Translations under genes and position numbers: made by a program
DNA from: CAYLLE01 sp964384485
GTDB lineage: Bacteria > Spirochaetota > Spirochaetia > CAYLLE01
DNA: 64,000 nucleotides
Direction: 5' to 3'
NCBI GenBank assembly: GCA_964384485.1
Contig: CAYLLE010000002.1
Coordinates: 31,826 to 95,825 of the forward strand
Notes under the pieces: generated by a model
Database searches by the model: none
The model's input: only the letters and a program-made list of their open reading frames with translations
Told to the model about the DNA's origin: nothing
Shown: positions 7,933-16,048 of the stretch, one piece after another
Position numbering within the stretch: position 1 is the first letter of the stretch
Layout of the letters: each line of letters starts with the position of its first letter

Positions 7933-8469
7933 ATGGAACTACAAAAGCGGGAAATACCCCTGCGATTCTTGGAAGCAATGCCTGAAGGCATTAAGCTTGT
8001 TAAACGGCACGGCCATCAATATCTGGTTGTCGAAGAGGTATCTGACCAATCCGGACATAGTTTAATTAATCACACCGTGAATATTCACGGTGAACCCTCA
8101 CTCAAGATGGAAATCGAAATCGGCGGGAGCCGGGGCTTGATTTTCGTGGATGCCTATTGGGGGAGCCACGCGAAGCTGTTTAGTTTTCTTCCCCCCAGAC
8201 AGGGGGAAGGCGAGATGGTGAGCGCCTATTCTCCGGAAACGGGTGAATCCCTGATGGCGGAATGGAGCTGCGGAGAACCGGGATGCGGAAGCAGCCGGGG
8301 TATCAGACTCCTTCTTCCCGGCGGAAAAAACTACATATATGTCTGTGCCAGACTGGGATGTCCCGGTCATGAAATGGCGGTGAATCAGCTCTCTCATGAA
8401 ATCACGACCCAGATATCCAGGATCAATTATTTCGGCGCGGGGGATGATGAAATTTTTCAGGGGATTTAA
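7933..8469 (+). CDS. Unknown Cys-containing protein heading the 2-oxoacid oxidoreductase operon
   Basis: An unrecognised 178-aa protein. It is soluble with no signal peptide. Two cysteine-bearing segments stand out in the C-terminal half: EWSCGEPGCGSSRG (C-x4-C) and YVCARLGCPGHE (C-x4-C), the second ending in a His. Together they could form one metal site (inference). The rest is beta-rich, with runs such as LKMEIEIGGSRGLIFVDAYW. It is the first gene after the promoter and its stop overlaps the ATG of the ferredoxin gene (TAATG), so it should be co-expressed with the oxidoreductase. It is not any of the known alpha, beta, gamma or delta subunits. Confidence 0.65.
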   Translation: MELQKREIPLRFLEAMPEGIKLVKRHGHQYLVVEEVSDQSGHSLINHTVNIHGEPSLKMEIEIGGSRGLIFVDAYWGSHAKLFSFLPPRQGEGEMVSAYSPETGESLMAEWSCGEPGCGSSRGIRLLLPGGKNYIYVCARLGCPGHEMAVNQLSHEITTQISRINYFGAGDDEIFQGI

Positions 8470-8717
8470 TGGATAATAATCAAAGAAAAAACCGGGTCGA
8501 AATTGATCCGTCTCAGTGCAAGGGCTGCAGGCTCTGCATAGAAATATGTCCAAAAAAATGTCTTGCCCTCTCTGCGGGTATCAATGCTCTCGGCTACCAG
8601 TATGCCGAATTCAGGGAAGAGCACTGTACCGCTTGCGGTCTTTGTTACTACGTGTGTCCGGAACCCGGAGCGGTAACTGTACATACGGGTGACAAGGGGG
8701 GGAATGAAAATGGCTAA
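8469..8717 (+). CDS. 2x[4Fe-4S] ferredoxin, delta-type subunit of 2-oxoacid:ferredoxin oxidoreductase
   Basis: An 82-aa ferredoxin with two complete cluster motifs, CKGCRLCIEICP and CTACGLCYYVCP, each C-x2-C-x2-C-x3-C-P. This layout and size match the delta subunit of four-subunit 2-oxoacid:ferredoxin oxidoreductases, which passes electrons from the TPP enzyme to soluble ferredoxin. It overlaps the upstream gene by one base and the alpha-subunit start by 8 bases, so the three are translationally coupled. Confidence 0.9.
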   Translation: MDNNQRKNRVEIDPSQCKGCRLCIEICPKKCLALSAGINALGYQYAEFREEHCTACGLCYYVCPEPGAVTVHTGDKGGNENG

Positions 8718-9750
8718 AAAACTGATGAAAGGAAACGAAGCTGTCGTTTTCGGATCCCTTCTTGGCGGTGCAACCCATTTCTTCGGTTATCCCATTACTC
8801 CGGCGTCCGAGGTGGCTCATACAGCGGCGCTCCAGTTTACAAGATCCGGCCGCACTTTTCTGCAGGCCGAGTCCGAAGTTGCCTCAATCAACATGGTATA
8901 CGGAGCTTCCGCGGCAGGATCCCGGGTAATGACCGCGTCTTCAGGTCCCGGGATAGCCCTGATGGCGGAGGGGATATCCTACTTAGCCGGCGCTGAACTG
9001 CCCGCCCTAATCGTTGACATCCAGCGGGCCGGTCCGGGACTTGGAAATATCTGGCCGGAACAGGGAGACTACAACATGGTGGTGAAGGGGGGCGGTCACG
9101 GCAATTACCGGAACATCGTTTTTGCTCCCAATTCATGTCAGGAAATGGCTGATTTTGCCTACCGGGCGTTTGAAATTGCCGACCACTACAGGATGACTGT
9201 TTTTATCCTGTCCGACGCCTATATCGGGCAGATGATGGAACAAGTGGATTTCCCCAGGGAGGTCAAAACAGACACCCGGAAAGACTGGGCTGTCTATGCG
9301 GACCAGGATTCCCGGAAAAACTGCATCACTTCTATCTATATGAACGCGCAGATACAGAGTCAGCACAATATAAATCTCCAGGAAAAATACAGCATCCTGG
9401 AACAGGAACTGACGGAATGGGAGGAGCTTTATACGGAAGACGCGGAAGTACTGGTTGTTGCGTACGGAATCACATCCCGGATTGTCCGTACGGCGGTAGA
9501 AGCTCTCCGGGAGGAGGGAATAGCCGCGGGATTGTTCCGGCCAAAGACCCTTTATCCTTTTCCGGTCATACCCCTGCGGAAAGTCGCGGCCCGTGTAAAG
9601 AAAGTTGTCTGCTGTGAGCTTTCCAACGGTCAGCTGGCGGATGATCTCGATGGTATGCTTAAAAACCACACCGTAATCCGTTACAACTGGTACGGCGGAA
9701 TCGTGCCTCAGACTCAAGAGATTATTGACCGTCTCAAGGGAGACTTATAA
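8710..9750 (+). CDS. 2-oxoacid:ferredoxin oxidoreductase, alpha subunit
   Basis: A protein of about 346 aa of the KorA/VorB type: the pyrimidine-binding domain of the TPP enzyme plus the transketolase C-terminal domain. The opening K-G-N-E-A-V-V-F-G, then FFGYPITPASEV and QAESEVASINMVYGAS, is characteristic, as is TASSGPGIALM. A C-terminal domain starts at about residue 240 (EVLVVAYGITSRIVR). I chose ATG 8710, which has an AGGGGGGG ribosome site 7 nt upstream and gives MAKKLMKGNEAV. GTG 8689 and ATG 8704 are less likely. The enzyme converts a 2-oxoacid and CoA to acyl-CoA, CO2 and reduced ferredoxin. The following buk and ptb genes suggest branched-chain 2-oxoacids or 2-oxobutyrate as substrates (inference). 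Confidence 0.9.
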   Translation: MAKKLMKGNEAVVFGSLLGGATHFFGYPITPASEVAHTAALQFTRSGRTFLQAESEVASINMVYGASAAGSRVMTASSGPGIALMAEGISYLAGAELPALIVDIQRAGPGLGNIWPEQGDYNMVVKGGGHGNYRNIVFAPNSCQEMADFAYRAFEIADHYRMTVFILSDAYIGQMMEQVDFPREVKTDTRKDWAVYADQDSRKNCITSIYMNAQIQSQHNINLQEKYSILEQELTEWEELYTEDAEVLVVAYGITSRIVRTAVEALREEGIAAGLFRPKTLYPFPVIPLRKVAARVKKVVCCELSNGQLADDLDGMLKNHTVIRYNWYGGIVPQTQEIIDRLKGDL

Positions 9751-11162
9751 TGATAAAACTTGATAAACCCAAATCATTTTATAACGAGTTTACCCGGAAG
9801 GGGGCGGGGCAGAAAGTTACCCATTACTGTCCCGGCTGCGGCCACGGGAATGTGCACAAATTTATTGCGGAAGCCGTAGACGATTTCGGTATTCAGGACC
9901 GGACGGTTTTTTTATCCCCGGTGGGCTGCGCCGCCTTTGGGTACTACTACTTCGATACCGGAAATGTCGCGTGCGCCCACGGAAGAGCTCCGGCTGTTGG
10001 TACCGGAGTAATCCGCAGCCGGAAAGACGCCGTCGTCATCAGTTATCAGGGTGATGGTGATTTGGGCGGCATCGGCGCGGCAGAAATTATTCATGCCGCT
10101 AACCGGGGCGAGCACATGGCGGTCTTTTTTATCAATAACGCGATATACGGGATGACCGGCGGCCAGATGGCGCCGACAACCCTTTTGGGTCAGAAAACAG
10201 CAACCACTCCCTTCGGCAGGACTGAAGCACGGGAAGGCGGTCCGATCAAGGTTTGTGAAATGCTCAATGAAATCGAGGCTCCGGTTTACATCGAAAGGGT
10301 TTCCCTTGCTGACGGTCCGTCCCTGCTCAAGGCGCGGAAAGCTGTACGGAAGGCGCTTAAGAATCAGGTCGAACGAAAGGGCTTCAGCCTGGTGGAGATA
10401 CTTTCACCCTGTCCGATAAACTGGAAAATGAGCCCGTCGGAAGCCCGGGAATGGATTAAAAGTACCATGGAGAAGGAGTTTCCCGTAAAAAAGTTCCGGG
10501 ACAGAGAGCCGGAAGCGGATAAATCCGGGGAAGACGGTTTCCCGTGGGCCGGCGAATCGGAACTGCTGAATCTTTTGGGAATATCGGAAGATGAAACCAT
10601 TAGAAGAGCTGAAAAAAAGATAGAAGATCAGTTCATCAAGGTTGCCGGTTTCGGCGGTCAAGGGGTGATGTCTGCCGGGATTCTACTTGCCAACTGCGCG
10701 ATTCATGAAGGCATTAATGCGGCCTGGCTTCCTTCCTACGGACCGGAAATGCGGGGCGGCTCCGCTAACGCGTCGGTGGTGATTTCGGAACGGATGATCG
10801 GTTCTCCCGTTGTGGATAATCCAAGCGCGCTCCTCGCCATGAACGGTCCGTCTCTAGACCGATTTGAAGAGACCGTTCGGCCCGGGGGAATCATTATTGT
10901 GAATTCTTCTTTAATATCCAGGGAAGTCGGCAGAAGCGATGTGAAGGTGATACGTGCGCCGGTAACCGATTTAGCGAATGACGCCGGGTTCCTCCGCGGC
11001 GCAAACATCATCATCATTTCGCTGTATCTCCTATCCGCCGGACAGGTTACATTACGGACTCTAGAAGAGGTAATTCCTCTGTCTCTAAAAAAACAGGAGT
11101 TCCGGGACATCAATATAAAAATGATCAAAATTGCCGAGGATTACTTCCGGAACCATGTTTAA
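9750..11162 (+). CDS. 2-oxoacid:ferredoxin oxidoreductase, fused beta-gamma subunit
   Basis: A 470-aa protein joining two subunits. Residues 1-250 are the TPP-binding beta subunit: HYCPGCGHGNVHK, GCAAFGYYYFDT, AHGRAPAVGTG and the TPP/Mg motif GDGDLGGIGAAEIIHAANR. A charged linker (about 255-290) leads to the gamma domain, residues 292-470, with VAGFGGQGVMSAG and PSYGPEMRGGSANASVV. In many organisms these are separate genes. The start overlaps the alpha-subunit stop, and the end overlaps buk by 8 bp. Confidence 0.92.
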   Translation: MIKLDKPKSFYNEFTRKGAGQKVTHYCPGCGHGNVHKFIAEAVDDFGIQDRTVFLSPVGCAAFGYYYFDTGNVACAHGRAPAVGTGVIRSRKDAVVISYQGDGDLGGIGAAEIIHAANRGEHMAVFFINNAIYGMTGGQMAPTTLLGQKTATTPFGRTEAREGGPIKVCEMLNEIEAPVYIERVSLADGPSLLKARKAVRKALKNQVERKGFSLVEILSPCPINWKMSPSEAREWIKSTMEKEFPVKKFRDREPEADKSGEDGFPWAGESELLNLLGISEDETIRRAEKKIEDQFIKVAGFGGQGVMSAGILLANCAIHEGINAAWLPSYGPEMRGGSANASVVISERMIGSPVVDNPSALLAMNGPSLDRFEETVRPGGIIIVNSSLISREVGRSDVKVIRAPVTDLANDAGFLRGANIIIISLYLLSAGQVTLRTLEEVIPLSLKKQEFRDINIKMIKIAEDYFRNHV

Positions 11163-12222
11163 AATACTCGCCCTCAATCCCGGGTCCACTTCCACCAAAC
11201 TCGCCGTTTACGAAGACACCCGTGAGCTTGTTTCAGACACCCTGAGGCATACCTCCCGGGAACTCGCTGAATTCGAAGACGTCTCCGCACAGGGGCCCTT
11301 CCGGCGAAAAATAATCGCGGAGTTTCTGTCGGGTGCCGGATTGGCGGAGGAGAGTTTTGACGCGGTAATCGGAAGGGGCGGACTGCTTAAGCCGGTCGAA
11401 AGCGGCGTATACCGGGTAAACAGCGTTATGTTAGCCGATTTGGAAAGCGGCCGTTACGGGAAACACGCAAGCAATCTCGGCGGTATCCTGGCGGCTGAGA
11501 TCGCCGAACGGGCCGGCTGTTCAGCCTTTATCGCCGATCCGGTGGTGGTAGACGAGATGCACAATCTCGCCCGGCTCTCCGGTTTTCCCGGAATTAAACG
11601 CCGCTCGGTGTTCCATGCCCTGAACCAGAAAGCAGCGGCCAGAAAAGCCGCCTTAAAACTCGGGAAACCGTACGAAGAGTGCCGGCTGATCGTTGCCCAC
11701 CTCGGCGGCGGTATTACCGTCGGAAGCCACGCTGGAGGCAGGGTTATTGATGTGAATAACGGCCTGGATGGAGACGGTCCCATGGCGGCGGAGCGTTCCG
11801 GGACGGTTCCCGCAGGACAGCTTGTTTCTTTCGTTTTGGATTCCGGAGATGGAGGAAAAGAGGCAAGACGTCGGATCACCGGCGGGGGCGGACTCGCCGG
11901 GTATTGCGGAACCAGTGATCTCCGGGAGGTTATCGCCCGGATGAACGGCGGCGACAGGGAATCAGGATTGGCTTTCCGGTCCATGGCATATCAGATTGCC
12001 AAAGAGATATCCATGCACGGTGCTGTGCTGAACGGGAACGTGGACATGATAATCATTACCGGGGGTATGGCCTTTGAAGAAAGGCTGACCAGTGAGATCG
12101 CCGGCCGGATCGCCTGGATCGCTCCGGTGGAGATAATCCCCGGGGAAGAGGAACTGACCGCTTTGGCAGAAAACGCCCTAGAAGCTCTCCGGGGAAACCG
12201 GATCATAAAGGAGTATCGATGA
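11155..12222 (+). CDS. buk: Butyrate kinase
   Basis: A 355-aa ASKHA-fold acyl kinase that transfers phosphate from butyryl- or branched acyl-phosphate to ADP. It shows the PHOSPHATE 1 motif ILALNPGSTSTKLAVYED at the N-terminus, HALNQKAAAR near residue 155, and the second motif LIVAHLGGGITVGSHAGG, and it contains NNGLDGDGPMAAERSG, typical of butyrate rather than acetate kinases. The open frame extends to 11131, but ATG 11155 gives the canonical MFKILALNPGS start. It overlaps the oxidoreductase gene upstream and the ptb start (ATGA) downstream. Confidence 0.93.
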   Translation: MFKILALNPGSTSTKLAVYEDTRELVSDTLRHTSRELAEFEDVSAQGPFRRKIIAEFLSGAGLAEESFDAVIGRGGLLKPVESGVYRVNSVMLADLESGRYGKHASNLGGILAAEIAERAGCSAFIADPVVVDEMHNLARLSGFPGIKRRSVFHALNQKAAARKAALKLGKPYEECRLIVAHLGGGITVGSHAGGRVIDVNNGLDGDGPMAAERSGTVPAGQLVSFVLDSGDGGKEARRRITGGGGLAGYCGTSDLREVIARMNGGDRESGLAFRSMAYQIAKEISMHGAVLNGNVDMIIITGGMAFEERLTSEIAGRIAWIAPVEIIPGEEELTALAENALEALRGNRIIKEYR

Positions 12223-13097
12223 ACCTTCATGATTTTCTTAAGGAACGTTCTCCGACGGAAAACCGGAAACGGGTGGTTATCCCCGGCGTCAGGGGAGAGG
12301 AGATCTTCCGGTTTCTCATTGCCGCGGAAGCTTTAGCCGATTTTATTCTGGTAGGCAGCACTGAAGAGATTCAGCGGGGACTCGGACAGAGGGAAGACGC
12401 GGGATTCGAAGTGATTTCCGCGGAAGATGATGAGGATGCATGCCGGATAGCCGGAAACGAACTTGCCGCTGGAAACGCGGATCTGCTGATGAAAGGACTG
12501 ATTCAGACATCATCCTTTACCCGGATTCTGCTGAACAAGGAGCGGGGATTCACGAAACACGGATCACTCCTGAGCCATCTGAGTCTTTTCAGTCTTCCGG
12601 CTTATCATAAACCGCTCTTTCTAACGGACGCGGCAATAAATATTGCTCCCGGGGAGGAAGAGAAGGCGCGGATTCTCGGAAACGCCCTGGAGGGCCTGAA
12701 AAAATTAGGAATAAATCAGCCGAAAGCCGCCCTGATAGCTCCTGTAGAAAAGGTGAGTGAGAAAATTCCGAGTACCGTCCATGCCGCCTGTTTGAAAAAA
12801 CGGTTTGCCGGAAGGGACGATGTTCTGGTTGACGGTCCCTTCGGCCTTGATGCTGCGCTTTCCCGGGACGCAGCAGCGGTGAAAGGAATATCCGGTCCCG
12901 TTTGCGGAGATCCTGACTTGCTTCTTATGCCCGGATTGGACGCGGGAAACGTGCTGTACAAAGCGTTTTCGCTGATCGGCGACGCCGATCCCGCCGGTGT
13001 TGTTCTCGGAGCGTCCGTGCCTGCGGTGCTTACCTCCCGTTCCGACTCGGTGGAATCCAAGCTTCTGTCTCTGGCTTTGGCCCTCAGACTGTCCTGA
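12219..13097 (+). CDS. ptb: Phosphate butyryltransferase (phosphotransacetylase family)
   Basis: A 292-aa phosphate acyltransferase converting acyl-CoA and phosphate to acyl-phosphate and CoA. Family features include the N-terminal VVIPGVRGEEIFRF, LLMKGLIQTSSFTRILL near residue 92, LFLTDAAINIAPGEEEK near 130, VDGPFGLDAALS near 205 and LLMPGLDAGNVLYKA near 230. The start overlaps buk (ATGA), a normal arrangement for these partners. With Buk it would recover ATP from the acyl-CoA made by the oxidoreductase upstream. The DNA methyltransferase begins 10 nt after its stop. Confidence 0.92.
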   Translation: MNLHDFLKERSPTENRKRVVIPGVRGEEIFRFLIAAEALADFILVGSTEEIQRGLGQREDAGFEVISAEDDEDACRIAGNELAAGNADLLMKGLIQTSSFTRILLNKERGFTKHGSLLSHLSLFSLPAYHKPLFLTDAAINIAPGEEEKARILGNALEGLKKLGINQPKAALIAPVEKVSEKIPSTVHAACLKKRFAGRDDVLVDGPFGLDAALSRDAAAVKGISGPVCGDPDLLLMPGLDAGNVLYKAFSLIGDADPAGVVLGASVPAVLTSRSDSVESKLLSLALALRLS

Positions 13098-13107
13098 TAC
13101 CCCAGTT

Positions 13108-14175
13108 ATGCAGACCCGTCATCAATTCATCACCGCCGATTCGGCCGATATTTCCGTACTTGACAATGAATCTATTGATTTGATCGTAACCTCGCCCCCA
13201 TATCCCATGATTGCGATGTGGGACGGCATATTTTCGGCCGGAAACCGGGAAGTTGAAGCGGCCTTTCAAAACTCCGACGGAGTTTCCGCTTTTGATGGAT
13301 GCCATCTCCTCCTTGACCGCATATGGGAAGAATGTTTCCGGGTATTAAAAAACGGTTCCTTTTTGTGTATCAACATAGGAGATGCGGTCAGGAAAATCGG
13401 TGATGATTTCAGGCTGTTTCCGAATCACAGCAGAATCACGTCAGCCTGCCGAAGGTTGGGATTTCAGTCGCTGCCCCTCATCCTATGGAGAAAACCCACG
13501 AATGCCCCTACCAAATTTATGGGCTCCGGCATGTATCCCGCGGGCGCGTATGTCACTCTGGAACATGAATATATCCTGATATTCCGGAAAGGAGGGAAGT
13601 ATGATTTTTCCGGCGCGGATAAAGACCGTCGAAGGAAGAGCGCCTATTTCTGGGAAGAACGCAATGTGTGGTTTTCTGATGTGTGGGATTTCCGGGGTAC
13701 AGGGCAGATCCTTTCCGGCGGAAAATCGCGGGAAAGGAGTGCCGCCTTTCCCCTTGAACTTCCGTACAGGCTGATCTGTATGTACAGTCTGTATGAAGAT
13801 ACCGTACTCGATCCGTTTTCAGGGACAGGCACCACATCCCTGGCTGCCGCGGGAACGGGCAGGAACAGTATCGGAATTGATACGGATGCCGCGCTCAACA
13901 CCGATGCCGGAAACATCCTGACTGCCTCCGCCGATATCCTGAATTCCCGGGTAACGGCTCGGATGGAGGGGCATGCCGCTTTTGCGGCTGAACGGATAAA
14001 AGCAGGTAAACCCCTGAAATACCAAAACAAACCTCACGGTGTTCCGGTGGTAACCCGTCAGGAGGAGCTTCTTGAACTATGGGAAATAACCGTGCCGCCG
14101 GAGCGTACCGACGGCGGAATAATTTTCCGGTACAGACCGTACCGGAAGAATCAGAGAGAACTTTTTGATCTATAG
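13108..14175 (+). CDS. Site-specific DNA methyltransferase, N6-adenine/N4-cytosine type
   Basis: A 355-aa beta-class DNA methyltransferase. Motif IV, TSPPYPMI, is near residue 28, and the AdoMet motif I, DPFSGTGTTSLAAAGTGR, lies at about 235, giving the IV-then-I order of the beta class. TSPPY is commoner in N4-cytosine enzymes, but N6-adenine cannot be excluded. GTGTTSLAA is followed by GIDTDAA. ATG 13108 is chosen because it directly precedes the conserved part; the frame open to 12997 lies inside ptb. No restriction endonuclease gene is adjacent, so it appears solitary. It follows ptb by 10 bp on the same strand, suggesting co-transcription, and its last 6 bp overlap superoxide reductase. 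Confidence 0.87.
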   Translation: MQTRHQFITADSADISVLDNESIDLIVTSPPYPMIAMWDGIFSAGNREVEAAFQNSDGVSAFDGCHLLLDRIWEECFRVLKNGSFLCINIGDAVRKIGDDFRLFPNHSRITSACRRLGFQSLPLILWRKPTNAPTKFMGSGMYPAGAYVTLEHEYILIFRKGGKYDFSGADKDRRRKSAYFWEERNVWFSDVWDFRGTGQILSGGKSRERSAAFPLELPYRLICMYSLYEDTVLDPFSGTGTTSLAAAGTGRNSIGIDTDAALNTDAGNILTASADILNSRVTARMEGHAAFAAERIKAGKPLKYQNKPHGVPVVTRQEELLELWEITVPPERTDGGIIFRYRPYRKNQRELFDL

Positions 14176-14559
14176 GGAAATTGCTTTCTTGCTTTCCCAA
14201 AGACCGTGAATGTTGCAGTAGCTTTCCGCGATAAGGGTGCCCGGAGCGTCAACCTTTACGGTGAAGGATGTCGCCGGATCGGAATAGGCCGGCCCCGTAT
14301 CGGCTCCTTTCACCGAAGCACCATGAGCGGAGAATTCATTTTTCCCGAGTTCGTAAATGAAGTTTCCGCCTTCCGGCATATAATAAAGGGCGATCCATTT
14401 GATGTAGTGTTCCGTTTTATTCGGATGTTCGATTTCTTTACCAACGGTTACCGTGACGGTGAAATTCTCGCCTTTCTTGATGTCAGAACCAACTTCAATA
14501 ACCGGCACATGTTTTTCGTTTTTAAAGTCATCTGTTTTAATATGATTTCCTAAGCCCAT
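14170..14559 (-). CDS. Superoxide reductase, class II (neelaredoxin/desulfoferrodoxin Fe-binding domain)
   Basis: A 129-aa protein reducing superoxide to hydrogen peroxide without making oxygen, an anaerobe strategy. It carries the catalytic NEKHVPVI motif (Glu and Lys plus a His ligand), EHPNKTEHYIKW with two further His ligands, and the C-terminal CNIHG that supplies the axial Cys and the fourth His of the Fe(His)4Cys site. It lacks the N-terminal desulforedoxin (Cys4) domain, hence class II. ATAAGGAG precedes the ATG. The 3' end overlaps the convergent methyltransferase by 6 bp. Confidence 0.95.
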   Translation of the reverse strand: MGLGNHIKTDDFKNEKHVPVIEVGSDIKKGENFTVTVTVGKEIEHPNKTEHYIKWIALYYMPEGGNFIYELGKNEFSAHGASVKGADTGPAYSDPATSFTVKVDAPGTLIAESYCNIHGLWESKKAISL

Positions 14560-14665
14560 AAGTTTCTCCTTATCTGTAGTATTGACTAAAAGGTACTGAT
14601 AAACCGGAGAAAAGGGAAATCATGCAGCTTGCGTCATGAAGCATGGAATGAGAATAACGCTGAAT

Positions 14666-14693
14666 ACAAAAAAACCGGCTGTTAAGCCGGTTT
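14666..14693 (-). terminator. Rho-independent terminator after tRNA-fMet
   Basis: On the minus strand, a nine-base-pair stem (AAACCGGCT / AGCCGGTTT, 4-nt loop) is followed directly by a run of T. It lies 6 bp beyond the tRNA 3' end. Confidence 0.8.
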
Positions 14694-14699
14694 AGGATT

Positions 14700-14772
<73 letters not shown>

Positions 14773-14785
14773 TCGATCTGAGAGT

Positions 14786-14814
14786 AATATATAAATTAAA
14801 CGCAAACGTGTCAA
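14786..14814 (-). promoter_or_regulatory. Strong promoter of tRNA-fMet
   Basis: On the minus strand TTGACA (14809-14814) and TATATT (14786-14791) are separated by exactly 17 bp. The -10 lies about 13 bp before the tRNA 5' end, so very little leader is transcribed. Confidence 0.8.
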
Positions 14815-14884
14815 CCCGCGGAACGGAGCAGGAAATAAAATCTTAACCGTCACGCCGAAGATTGACATCCCGCCGCTGGAATAG

Positions 14885-16012
14885 CTACAGCCAGCCTGTA
14901 AGTTCAGCCCAGAGCTTTCCAAAATGCACCATGTTCTGCCAGCTCACATCGGGAGGGATTCCGTGATCACAGCCGGGGATATAGCCGCCGCTTTCACAAA
15001 CCGGAGCGATCCGGTCTATCTCCTCTTCTATAATTTTACCGCCGGCGGCGATAGCCCGCTTATCAATGCCGCCGGTAAAAGCCATCTTTCTTCCGAACCG
15101 TTCCCGGTAGGCGGCTATATCGCATCCGGCCGCCGCTTCTATAGGATCACAGCAGTTTATCCCAGATTCGATCCAGATCGGGATCAGTTCGTCGATATTG
15201 CCGTCCGAATCCATATCGATTACCGGGACACCGGCATCCTTGGCCAGCCGGGTCCATGTTTCCCAAACCGGTTTGAGATGTTTCCGCGTCATATCGGGAG
15301 AAATCATGCTTGCCCCTTTATAGGCCATATCTTCACCCATATGAAACCGGTCCGGTACAATTTTTTCAAAGATCCGTTCCAGCATATCTTTGATGTAGTT
15401 CATCCAGAAATCGGCCATTTCGGAGATAAAATCAGGATCTTCAATAAAAAGCATGCAGAGCGGTTCGAAGCCGCACCATTCCCGCATTTGCCAAAAAGGA
15501 CCGTTTACCAGAATGGTGAGGGGATAGTCTCTCTCTTTGAGCGTTTCGGCCCGGTTATCAAAATCTTTCGGGAATCTTTCCGGAGAATCAGGATTGTACC
15601 GTTTTTTCATCTCTTCAAAATCTTTCCGGCTTTCGACGGGAAACTTTATCCAGCGCCGGGTAACAAAATCTTTCGCCGATCTGATGTAGGTTGCATCGTA
15701 CTTGTCCGATATTTCAATGACATTGCCCATCCAGTCTTGCAGAATGTAGTGCCCCTTTTCGTGGGAGATTATCTTTTCTTCGTACTGGGGGATCATCCGG
15801 AAATCAATATCCGCCGGAACAGCCGGCTGTTTCGGTAAGTCGTAATTGATGCCTATTTCACGGCATAAGGCCCGGAACCAGTCTGCTCCGTCGGGCATTC
15901 CCTGGTTTCTCCAGGCGGTAAGCGTTGATTCCCGGGGACCCATCGTCCGCATGGGTACTTTGTCGGGATTTCCAAAGGTGAGTGTCTGTATAAAGCGCTG
16001 TCGTTCATTCAT
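14885..16012 (-). CDS. Uroporphyrinogen decarboxylase (URO-D)-family protein
   Basis: A 375-aa protein of the URO-D/MtaA-like family. It begins M-N-E-R-Q-R-F, as in many members, followed by PDKVPMRTMGPRESTLTAWR. Later features include HMGEDMAYKGASMISPDMTRK, then VIDMDSDGNIDELIPIWIESG, with NCCDPIEAAAGCD and a final GGYIPGCDHGIPPDVSWQN. Many homologues of this type act in corrinoid methyltransferase systems or have no known substrate, and no haem genes are near. The C-x-x-H-like GCDHGIPPDV motif could be a metal site. It is preceded by a decayed gene and followed by the tRNA promoter. Confidence 0.8.
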   Translation of the reverse strand: MNERQRFIQTLTFGNPDKVPMRTMGPRESTLTAWRNQGMPDGADWFRALCREIGINYDLPKQPAVPADIDFRMIPQYEEKIISHEKGHYILQDWMGNVIEISDKYDATYIRSAKDFVTRRWIKFPVESRKDFEEMKKRYNPDSPERFPKDFDNRAETLKERDYPLTILVNGPFWQMREWCGFEPLCMLFIEDPDFISEMADFWMNYIKDMLERIFEKIVPDRFHMGEDMAYKGASMISPDMTRKHLKPVWETWTRLAKDAGVPVIDMDSDGNIDELIPIWIESGINCCDPIEAAAGCDIAAYRERFGRKMAFTGGIDKRAIAAGGKIIEEEIDRIAPVCESGGYIPGCDHGIPPDVSWQNMVHFGKLWAELTGWL

Positions 16013-16048
16013 GGAGAAGATTATATGGGATTACCTGTTCATGTTCAA

